Of a DNA stretch of 7,346 bases, positions 1 to 5,460 are shown piece by piece. Below the pieces are notes generated by a model. It searched no databases. It was not told the DNA's origin and was given only the letters and a program-made list of their open reading frames with translations. This DNA comes from UBA1715 sp045600045 (lineage in GTDB: Bacteria > Bacteroidota > Bacteroidia > Bacteroidales > UBA1715), in assembly GCA_045600045.1 (NCBI GenBank), contig JAZRXD010000040.1:1-7346 (forward strand), given 5' to 3'. Numbering within the stretch: position 1 is the first letter of the stretch; the number at the start of each line of letters is the position of its first letter. Made by a program: the position numbers and the translations under genes.

Positions 1-13
1 CGGTATTCTCCAT
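1..13 (-). CDS. Possible start of the next gene in the minus-strand cluster (5' end only)
   Basis: An ATG at 13-11 on the minus strand opens a frame reading M-E-N-T before the window ends. It starts 5 bases after the stop codon of the deoxynucleoside kinase, the same tight spacing seen elsewhere in this cluster, so it is probably the next gene of the same transcript. Four codons are too few to identify anything. The call rests only on position and on the start codon. Confidence 0.35.
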
Positions 14-18
14 GATTT

Positions 19-642
19 TTATTCGTTTTTAAATAAGCCAAATAATTCTGCGTCTATTTTATTGATGATTTTACTGAAATCTTCTGGATTATCGATAAAA
101 TTAATAGAATCGGTGTCTATAACGAGAATTTTTCCTAAATCGTATGATTTTACCCATGTTTCGTAACGTTTGTTCAAACTTTCCAAGTAATCAATACGTA
201 TTGCATTTTCGTATTCGCGGCCTTTGCATTGAATGCGTTTTACCAATGTCGGAATTGATGCTTTTAGGTAAATCAACAAATCTGGAGCTTGCAATAATTG
301 CTCAACTTGACGGAACAACGAAAAATAGGTTTCAAAGTCGCGTGTTGCCATCAATTTCATTCCGTGTAGATTCGGTGCGAAAATATAGGCATCTTCGTAA
401 ATCGTACGGTCTTGAATTACATCTTTTCCGGAATTTCGGATGTTCATGATTCTTTGAAGACGGCTGTGTAGATATGAAATTTGAACATTGAAAGACCATG
501 CTTTCATGTCTTGATAGAAATCGTTCAAATAAGGATTGTCGTCAACAACTTCATAGTTCGCTTCCCAACCGTAATGCTTTGCTAACATGCTAGTTAGGGT
601 TGTTTTACCAACTCCAATATTTCCTGCTATTGCTATATGCAT
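19..642 (-). CDS. Deoxynucleoside kinase (dNK/dGK-dAK family)
   Basis: A cytosolic salvage enzyme that transfers phosphate from ATP to the 5'-OH of deoxynucleosides. The 207-aa protein has a P-loop at residues 7-15 (GNIGVGKTT), the substrate-pocket segment DDNPYL..FYQDM around residues 34-46, the family's DR(S/T) motif as DRT at 78-80 within DRTIYED, and a basic LID near residues 135-142 (KRIQCKGR). Length and motif order fit the bacterial dNK family. I chose the ATG at 642 because it places the P-loop at the usual position; the upstream in-frame candidate at 666 is a TTG and lies inside a -7 promoter box. The gene starts 36 bases after the SpoIID-domain gene and seems to have its own promoter. 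Whether it prefers dA, dG, dC or dT cannot be read from the sequence. Confidence 0.93.
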   Translation of the reverse strand: MHIAIAGNIGVGKTTLTSMLAKHYGWEANYEVVDDNPYLNDFYQDMKAWSFNVQISYLHSRLQRIMNIRNSGKDVIQDRTIYEDAYIFAPNLHGMKLMATRDFETYFSLFRQVEQLLQAPDLLIYLKASIPTLVKRIQCKGREYENAIRIDYLESLNKRYETWVKSYDLGKILVIDTDSINFIDNPEDFSKIINKIDAELFGLFKNE

Positions 643-663
643 ATTTGAAAATTTTTTAGTTCG

Positions 664-671
664 CAAAAATA
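664..671 (-). promoter_or_regulatory. Bacteroidota -7 box (TATTTTTG) before the deoxynucleoside kinase
   Basis: On the minus strand this reads TATTTTTG, an exact match to the Bacteroidota sigma-ABfr -7 consensus TAnnTTTG. Nineteen bases upstream (691-694) there is only TTTT in place of the -33 TTTG. Transcription would begin near 658, leaving a leader of about 16 bases before the ATG at 642. The box lies just past the SpoIID-domain stop codon. Such short AT-rich matches also occur by chance. Confidence 0.5.
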
Positions 672-678
672 CAAAAGT

Positions 679-1827
679 CTATTCTATTTGAAAAAAATTC
701 AGATTGGAAATGTTCATTAGTGAAACATTTGTGTAATAAAACTGTAAAATGTCTCGATAGGAATAGCCTTGCCGTGCCATTTCCATTGCTCCTTCTTGAG
801 ACATTCCTACTCCGTGTCCAAATCCTTTGCCGTATAAAACAACTTCATTTTCTCGAGAGTCAATACAGAAAAATGTTGATTTGAGTTTCCAATCCTGACG
901 TACTGTTGTGAGTAGGAGCAACGAGTCGGCACAGTCTGTTTCTAAATATTTTTTCCTGGAGAATTGGTCGAATGAAAGATCTGAAGAATCGGAAATGGGG
1001 TAACCTTTTTTCTTCAAATAATTTTCCCATTCGTTTCTGGCGATGGTTTTTGTCCATTCGTAGCCTGGTTGTCCAATGCTAAAAGGGTCGGTTTTGCTTC
1101 GTAAGTATGAAATTGGTTTGTTCCAAACATCTTCGCTGTTGCTTGTTTCTCCGCCGGAATTGGCGTAAAACGTTGCTTCAATTAGGTTTTGTTTTTCGTC
1201 AACAAGTACCAAACCTTGGGTCGCTTTTGTGGCTTCCACGATTGCTTTGCTGTAGCGACATCTTCCTAAATATGCCTGACAATGAACTGCATCGCAGAGA
1301 TTGTAACCATTCGTTAAATGACGGGTGTAGAATTTGGCTGCGTATGTCCTGCAAAGAATAGCCTGTGCTTTGTAGTAGGCTATGTTTGCTTTTGCTCCGC
1401 CTTCCGATTCCACAACTCCGGCAATGTATTTTTCAAAATTCACATCGTTTATCAATACAAGTGAACTTTTCGATGTTTTTACATACAAATCGTTGTCGTA
1501 TTCACGGGCTTTCGGTTTCCCATTTTGAAAACGTATTTGAAAAATATTGTCTTGTGTGGTTCCTCTAATTAGAAGGAGTGAATCTACTGAATGAGTTCCT
1601 GTTCTTGTGCTTACAAATAGTTTGTGGCTTCGTTTTGTGATTGTTGCCGATTGACCTTCGTTTATTGAACAAATAAGTTGATTGTTTGCAATAAAATCGT
1701 ATTTCCCTGTTTTGGCGTAAAATACAAATGTCTCTATTTTATTTGTCGAGAATATACGGACGTTAATGTTTTGGCTCACACCAAGTAACGAAAAAAATAC
1801 AAAAAGTATTGTGAGCCTGAACTTCAT
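679..1827 (-). CDS. Exported SpoIID/LytB-domain protein (amidase-enhancer-like)
   Basis: A predicted exported protein of 382 aa. A signal peptide covers residues 1-18, with cleavage expected at GVS|Q. An N-terminal region of about 100 residues with no recognised motif follows. The SpoIID domain then begins around residue 126: NFEKYIAGVVESEGG, with E142 matching the catalytic Glu of B. subtilis SpoIID, then KAQAILCRTYA (153-163), CDAVHCQAYLG (178-188), YANSGGETS (221-229) and GFGHGVGMSQEGA (335-347). In sporulators SpoIID is a lytic transglycosylase acting on peptide-stripped glycan; LytB relatives enhance amidases. Here a role in peptidoglycan processing outside the cytoplasm is likely, unrelated to sporulation. 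The frame is open upstream to 2049, but that part overlaps the RapZ-domain gene in another frame; the ATG at 1827 gives the signal peptide and lies 2 bases after the upstream stop, suggesting coupling. Confidence 0.92.
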   Translation of the reverse strand: MKFRLTILFVFFSLLGVSQNINVRIFSTNKIETFVFYAKTGKYDFIANNQLICSINEGQSATITKRSHKLFVSTRTGTHSVDSLLLIRGTTQDNIFQIRFQNGKPKAREYDNDLYVKTSKSSLVLINDVNFEKYIAGVVESEGGAKANIAYYKAQAILCRTYAAKFYTRHLTNGYNLCDAVHCQAYLGRCRYSKAIVEATKATQGLVLVDEKQNLIEATFYANSGGETSNSEDVWNKPISYLRSKTDPFSIGQPGYEWTKTIARNEWENYLKKKGYPISDSSDLSFDQFSRKKYLETDCADSLLLLTTVRQDWKLKSTFFCIDSRENEVVLYGKGFGHGVGMSQEGAMEMARQGYSYRDILQFYYTNVSLMNISNLNFFQIE

Positions 1828-1829
1828 TT

Positions 1830-2231
1830 TTATAGTTCTTTGTAGATTGCTTGTTCTCTGTGATTTACAATAACATTTACCGGGAATGTCTCTTTTACGA
1901 AAGTTGCTGTTTTTTCTGCAAAATAAACAGAACGATGTTGACCGCCGGTACATCCGAAATTTATCATGAGATGTGAGAAATCTCGTTCTATGTATTTTGT
2001 AACGCTCTGAGAAACAATTGCATATATGTGCGAAAGAAATTCTTCGCATTCTGAATAGGGCTTGAAAAAATCAATCACAACTTGTTGCGTGCCATTAACG
2101 TGCTTGTATTCTTCGTAGCGACCAGGGTTTGGTAACGCTCTGCAATCAAAAACAAATCCGCCGCCGTTGCCGCTTTTGTCTTCGGGAATTCCTTTTTTAA
2201 AAGAAAAACTGGTGATTTCTACTGTAAGCAT
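1830..2231 (-). CDS. Stand-alone RapZ C-terminal domain protein
   Basis: A 133-aa cytosolic protein that matches only the C-terminal half of RapZ (YvcJ/UPF0042). Visible hallmarks are SFSFKKGIP (8-16), FDCRALPNP (28-36) and GCTGGQHRSVYFAE (93-106). There is no Walker A/B kinase half, and an in-frame TAA at 2241-2243, four codons before the ATG, rules out a longer N-terminus. In E. coli this C-terminal domain binds the sRNA GlmZ and senses glucosamine-6-phosphate, controlling GlmS. GlmZ is not known outside enterobacteria, so the ligand and target here are unknown. The gene lies between an AmgK-like kinase (85 bases upstream) and a SpoIID-domain gene (2 bases downstream), which points to amino-sugar or cell-wall metabolism. 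The family call is firm; the role is inferred. Confidence 0.9.
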   Translation of the reverse strand: MLTVEITSFSFKKGIPEDKSGNGGGFVFDCRALPNPGRYEEYKHVNGTQQVVIDFFKPYSECEEFLSHIYAIVSQSVTKYIERDFSHLMINFGCTGGQHRSVYFAEKTATFVKETFPVNVIVNHREQAIYKEL

Positions 2232-2267
2232 TGTTGTCGTTTAAGTTGTAATTCAAATATTTTGATA

Positions 2268-2275
2268 CAAATATA
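2268..2275 (-). promoter_or_regulatory. -7 box (TATATTTG) before the RapZ-domain gene
   Basis: On the minus strand this reads TATATTTG, an exact match to TAnnTTTG. It sits in the 85-base gap upstream of the RapZ-domain gene, with a predicted transcript start near 2261 and a leader of about 30 bases. No TTTG stands at the usual 19-21 base spacing; the nearest, at 2303-2306, is 27 bases away. It would allow the RapZ-domain and SpoIID-domain genes to be transcribed separately from the kinase upstream. Confidence 0.4.
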
Positions 2276-2304
2276 GTGTTTTTGTTTGTTTATAATAAGA
2301 AACA

Positions 2305-2318
2305 AATCCTTGTGGATT
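2305..2318 (-). terminator. Weak terminator-like hairpin at the end of the AmgK-like gene
   Basis: In the minus-strand RNA, AAUCC pairs with GGAUU across an ACAA loop, followed by the U-rich stretch UGUUUCUUAUUAU. The stem has only 5 base pairs and overlaps the stop codon of the kinase gene (2317-2319). At best it would cause partial termination; the shape could be accidental in AT-rich DNA. Confidence 0.22.
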
Positions 2319-3315
2319 ATAATTCTTTCAGTTGCTCTATCAATTGCGATAAATATGGAATTTCAACGATTTTATTGATGTGTGGAGTTTGTTCTTTTAG
2401 ATTCGCCAATGCTTGTGGAATACTTTGTAGAAAATGCTCTTTTCGTTGGATGTATCCGCGGAAACCATATGCACCAAGAGTTTGTAGAATTCTTATAAAT
2501 ATAAATCCTTGGTATTGCTTCTTGAATAAATCGGTATCAATGGTTATTTCTTTTCGTAGTTCCGAAATGTAAAAATCAAGCAATGTTTCACGAATAGTTG
2601 AACTTAGATTTGCTTTTGCTTGAAATAACAACGAAACTAAATCGTATTGCAAAGGTCCTTGCATACCACCTTGAAAATCAATATATCCTAACAGGTTGTC
2701 TTTCAGTAATATATTGCGTGATTGGAAATCTCGGTACATAAAGAAATTTTTGTCCGCAGAATCTAAAAAATCCAATAATTTGTCGAAATCTTCTTCTAGC
2801 TTTTGTTCGTTGAATTCTAAACCGCTGATTTTTAAGTAATAATATTTGAAATAATACAAATCCCATCGCATTGCCGTTCTGTCAAATTGTGGTCGAACAA
2901 AACATTTTGAAAAATCAATGTTTTTTCCGCCTTTGAGTTGTATTTGAATCAAATCTTGAAGGATTCTTTTATATAGGTTTGTTGTTTCTGCTTCTGATAG
3001 GGCTTGTTTTGCAGTCAGTACGTCGGTTTCTCCTAAATCGGTGATAAGGTAGATTTCGTTGTTTTTTTCTGTTGCAAGAATTTCGGGGACATTCAAATTG
3101 TTTTTCCTAAAAATTGAACTGAAATACATAAATGTTTCGTTCTCGTCGGTATTGTTGCCGTAACATGCCAAAATGGAGTTTTGTGATTCCAAGAAAATTC
3201 TATAGTAACGACGTGAAGAGCCTGCTCCAGGTAATAAATCTATTTTCAAGATTTTTTCAGAATATTTCGATTTGAACAAATCTGTAATTCGTTGTATTAT
3301 AAGGGAATCATCCAT
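2317..3315 (-). CDS. APH-fold sugar kinase, AmgK-like (COG3178 type)
   Basis: A predicted cytosolic small-molecule kinase of 332 aa. The N-lobe carries LPGAGSSRRYYRI (28-40), typical of the COG3178 phosphotransferases. The catalytic loop is YRDFQSRNIL (194-203), with D196 as the base and N201 as a metal ligand. The metal-binding Asp is D213 in IDFQGGMQGP, followed by YDLVSLL (224-230). This set resembles Pseudomonas AmgK, an anomeric MurNAc/GlcNAc kinase of peptidoglycan recycling, better than aminoglycoside-resistance enzymes. The gene begins 2 bases after the Pcm stop and is followed after 85 bases by a RapZ C-terminal domain gene. No MurU-like nucleotidyltransferase is visible in the window, so the sugar substrate is inferred. 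An older name such as 'aminoglycoside phosphotransferase' would mislead. Confidence 0.85.
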   Translation of the reverse strand: MDDSLIIQRITDLFKSKYSEKILKIDLLPGAGSSRRYYRIFLESQNSILACYGNNTDENETFMYFSSIFRKNNLNVPEILATEKNNEIYLITDLGETDVLTAKQALSEAETTNLYKRILQDLIQIQLKGGKNIDFSKCFVRPQFDRTAMRWDLYYFKYYYLKISGLEFNEQKLEEDFDKLLDFLDSADKNFFMYRDFQSRNILLKDNLLGYIDFQGGMQGPLQYDLVSLLFQAKANLSSTIRETLLDFYISELRKEITIDTDLFKKQYQGFIFIRILQTLGAYGFRGYIQRKEHFLQSIPQALANLKEQTPHINKIVEIPYLSQLIEQLKEL

Positions 3316-3317
3316 GT

Positions 3318-3977
3318 CTAATTTGTTTTATTTTGATTGATACCTTCCAACATGGGGACAAATTTACATTCTCCATGATTGGTTTGCTCGAAATCGTTTT
3401 CTCCTGTTTTTGTTATGCGTATCATTTCTTGTCGCCCATTTATTTCAACAGGTGAGACCAAAATTCCTCCAATTGCTAATTGTTCAAGTAATGTTCTTGG
3501 TATGAAAGGCGCTGCCGCTGTTATAATTATTCGATCGAAGGGTGCGTAATTCGGAAGTCCTTTAAATCCATCTCCAAAAAATGTATTGATGGAGTAGTTT
3601 AGTTGTTTGAGTAAATTGTTGGTTTTGACAAATAAATCTTGTTGACGTTCAATTGAATATACAATGGATCCCATAGTTGCAAGCACAGCTGCTTGATATC
3701 CGGAACCAGTCCCGATTTCTAGTATTTTTAATCGTTTGTCAATGTTGAGCAGTTGTGATTGTAATGCAACCGTATAGGGTTGAGAAATGGTTTGTCCCGA
3801 TTCGATAGGAAATGCTTTGTCAACGTATGAGTATTTTTCCAGTGCATTGTCAAAGAAAAAAAGATGTCGCGGAACTTTGTTTATTGCATTCAGAACATTT
3901 TCGTCGGTTATGCCTTTTTGTCTTAATTCCTGAACTAGTTGATTTCTTTGGCCTTTGTGTACGAATGAGTCAATCAT
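3318..3977 (-). CDS. pcm: Protein-L-isoaspartate O-methyltransferase
   Basis: A cytosolic SAM-dependent enzyme of 219 aa that methylates L-isoaspartyl residues in aged proteins, the first step of their repair. The family's signature runs in order: VPRHLFF (35-41), the substrate-side segment SGQTISQPY (60-68), the SAM-binding motif I LEIGTGSGYQAAVLA (86-100), the acidic end of strand 2 at E110 (SIER), GDGFKG (135-140), FDRIIITAAAP (147-157) and the C-terminal FVPMLEG. Length fits bacterial Pcm. Its ATG overlaps the stop of the Ppx/GppA gene by one base (TAATG), so the two are probably translationally coupled; the AmgK-like gene follows after 2 bases. No SurE or RpoS neighbour is present, unlike the pcm locus of E. 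coli. Confidence 0.95.
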   Translation of the reverse strand: MIDSFVHKGQRNQLVQELRQKGITDENVLNAINKVPRHLFFFDNALEKYSYVDKAFPIESGQTISQPYTVALQSQLLNIDKRLKILEIGTGSGYQAAVLATMGSIVYSIERQQDLFVKTNNLLKQLNYSINTFFGDGFKGLPNYAPFDRIIITAAAPFIPRTLLEQLAIGGILVSPVEINGRQEMIRITKTGENDFEQTNHGECKFVPMLEGINQNKTN

Positions 3978-4891
3978 TATTTCATTAATGTGTGTAATAC
4001 GCCTTCTTTTAATGAATAAGAAGACTGTATAAGTTTAGGAATATTGTATTTTGTGATGATGAAATTCGCAATGAATCCGGCAATAGGTAGGAGTGGAGCA
4101 CGTGGAATCGACATGCCTTTCATAGATTCAATTTCGTTGAGTTTGTGTGATGTAAGAAAATCGAAAATTTCAAAGAATTTTTGAAGTGGAATTTCTTCTG
4201 CAACAGTTGATGGATTTTCTTTCCCAATTTGTGCGAAATAAATCGAACGGAATACGTCGAAAGCTCCTGCTGAACCAATCATTAAATCAATTTTGTGATT
4301 TGATAGTTGTTGCGTCAAAAGTTCGAATTTTTCGTTCAAATAGTCGTAAATACCAGCTTGTGTTTCTTGTTCAAGAGGATGGTGTAGTGGAAATTTTGAA
4401 ATTACTCGTTGCATACCGCATTCAAAACTATGTTTCCACAGAATTTTATTGTGGTTGCAAATGATGCATTCATTGCTTCCGCCACCAATATCCAAAATCA
4501 ATGCGTTTTTCTCGCCCCAATCAAACGCTAAATTATTTCCAAGAAAAATGTATTCTGCTTCTTGCTCTCCTTGTATTATTGTAATGTCGAAATCAAAAAG
4601 TTCTTTTACTTTCTGACAAAAAACAGGCGCGTTTTTGGCGTTTCTCAATGCTGATGTTCCAATTAATTTGACTTTCTCGCAGTTATACGGCATGATTTTT
4701 TCTTTTATAACACGCAAAGATTCAATGCCGCGTGCCATTGCATCGTCGGAAATTAGTCCAAATGCAACGCCGTTTTCTCCTAAGCGAGGATATTCGTGGA
4801 ATTCCAATAAAACATTAAACGCATTGTTCGATAATGAAACAACACTACAATTAAATGTGTTGGTTCCTAAATCAACAACAGCAACAATCAT
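3977..4891 (-). CDS. Ppx/GppA-family phosphatase (exopolyphosphatase or pppGpp phosphatase)
   Basis: A 304-aa cytosolic protein of the ASKHA (actin/Hsp70-like) fold. Seen are the phosphate-1 loop VDLGTNTFN (6-14), GTSALRNA (78-85), GEQEAEYIFLG (108-118) with E111 aligning with the catalytic Glu of E. coli PPX, the phosphate-2 loop LDIGGGSNE (133-141) and a glycine turn GSAGAFD (206-212). It matches the two N-terminal domains of PPX/GppA and lacks the C-terminal HD-like domain of the roughly 500-aa E. coli enzymes, which is common for short family members. The substrate, polyphosphate chain ends or pppGpp, cannot be told from motifs alone. It starts 5 bases after the MORN-repeat gene and overlaps pcm by one base, so all three are probably on one transcript. 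Confidence 0.9.
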   Translation of the reverse strand: MIVAVVDLGTNTFNCSVVSLSNNAFNVLLEFHEYPRLGENGVAFGLISDDAMARGIESLRVIKEKIMPYNCEKVKLIGTSALRNAKNAPVFCQKVKELFDFDITIIQGEQEAEYIFLGNNLAFDWGEKNALILDIGGGSNECIICNHNKILWKHSFECGMQRVISKFPLHHPLEQETQAGIYDYLNEKFELLTQQLSNHKIDLMIGSAGAFDVFRSIYFAQIGKENPSTVAEEIPLQKFFEIFDFLTSHKLNEIESMKGMSIPRAPLLPIAGFIANFIITKYNIPKLIQSSYSLKEGVLHTLMK

Positions 4892-4896
4892 TGGAT

Positions 4897-5328
4897 TTAT
4901 TTAAATGACTCAAATGTTGGGTTTTTTAGGCGATTGCCTTTATCATCCCATAGCTTTTGGTCTATGTTTTTGTCGTTGCGGTAAGTTATTTCTTTCGCAA
5001 CTTGACCATTTTGATGCCAATAGTAAGTTGTACCTTCTTTTTTGTTATCGTGATATGTGGATTCTCTTTTCTTTTCTCCCGTTGAATACCAATAAGTCCA
5101 AGTACCTTCTTTTTTACCATTTTGGTATTCGCCAATCAAACCGATTTTGCCATTTGGATGTTTGGCGAAAACTTTGCCTGTGTATGGTTTCCCGTCAAGA
5201 TATGAAATCTCAATATCTTCGCGTCCTACAGTTACCCATTGGGTAGTAAGTTTCGACACTTCCACACTTTGTGCGAAAGTACAAACTGAAACAAAGGAAA
5301 CTATTATCGCAAGCAAAAACTTTTTCAT
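4897..5328 (-). CDS. Secreted MORN/YwqK-like repeat protein
   Basis: A 143-aa protein with a clear signal peptide (residues 1-19, MKKFLLAIIV core, cleavage at TFA|Q) followed by about four units of 22-24 residues, near 45-66, 68-90, 92-114 and 116-136. The middle two share the pattern Y-x-N/D-x-K-K-E-G-T-x-x-Y-W...G, as in MORN-like and YwqK repeats; the fourth is degenerate. Such proteins are often labelled 'YwqK family antitoxin', but there is no toxin partner here and the signal peptide points outside the cytoplasm. C16 lies inside the hydrophobic stretch and does not form a lipobox. The frame is open upstream to 5457, but that part lies in the divergent promoter region; the ATG at 5328 gives the signal peptide. 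It is the first gene of the minus-strand cluster. Function unknown. Confidence 0.85.
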   Translation of the reverse strand: MKKFLLAIIVSFVSVCTFAQSVEVSKLTTQWVTVGREDIEISYLDGKPYTGKVFAKHPNGKIGLIGEYQNGKKEGTWTYWYSTGEKKRESTYHDNKKEGTTYYWHQNGQVAKEITYRNDKNIDQKLWDDKGNRLKNPTFESFK

Positions 5329-5353
5329 TTTTCTACTTTTAGTTTTACAAGTG

Positions 5354-5361
5354 CAAATATT
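5354..5361 (-). promoter_or_regulatory. Candidate -7 box (AATATTTG) for the minus-strand cluster
   Basis: On the minus strand this reads AATATTTG, one mismatch from TAnnTTTG. A start near 5347 would leave a leader of about 20 bases before the MORN-repeat gene. There is no clear -33 TTTG. It is the best candidate I found in the divergent intergenic region for the leftward operon. Confidence 0.28.
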
Positions 5362-5426
5362 AAAAATAAAAATTGATTTTGTATCGTTCTGTTGTAAAAA
5401 TATCAAGATAAGTAAAAACAATTCTC

Positions 5427-5434
5427 TATTTTTG
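5427..5434 (+). promoter_or_regulatory. -7 box (TATTTTTG) for the M48 protease gene
   Basis: An exact TAnnTTTG match 26 bases before the protease ATG, giving a predicted transcript start near 5441 and a leader of about 20 bases. No TTTG stands at the usual -33 spacing. It lies in the 132-base divergent region between the two transcription directions. Confidence 0.48.
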
Positions 5435-5460
5435 TATGCTAAATATACAAAACTCAAACG

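Noticed and set aside
679..1827. Taking the SpoIID domain as evidence of sporulation
   Set aside because: The domain is widespread in non-sporulating bacteria, and nothing else in the window relates to sporulation.
1828..2049. A 74-codon N-terminal extension of the SpoIID-domain frame
   Set aside because: It overlaps the RapZ-domain gene in another frame, reads as an arginine- and cysteine-rich random sequence, and would bury the signal peptide that starts at the ATG at 1827.
2281..2306. Inverted repeat TTTGTTT/AAACAAA in the 85-base gap as a terminator or operator
   Set aside because: The arms are short and nearly all A/T, with no U-run after the stem on the transcribed strand; chance pairing is likely.
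2317..3315. Reading the APH-fold kinase as an aminoglycoside-resistance gene
   Set aside because: Its motifs (LPGAGSSRRYYRI, YRDFQSRN, IDFQGG) are of the COG3178/AmgK type, and it lies in a housekeeping-like cluster with no mobile-element signs.
4897..5328. Calling the MORN/YwqK-like protein an antitoxin
   Set aside because: There is no toxin gene beside it, and it has a signal peptide for export.
5329..5457. A 43-codon N-terminal extension of the MORN-repeat protein frame
   Set aside because: It runs through the divergent promoter region and would place a good signal peptide inside the protein.
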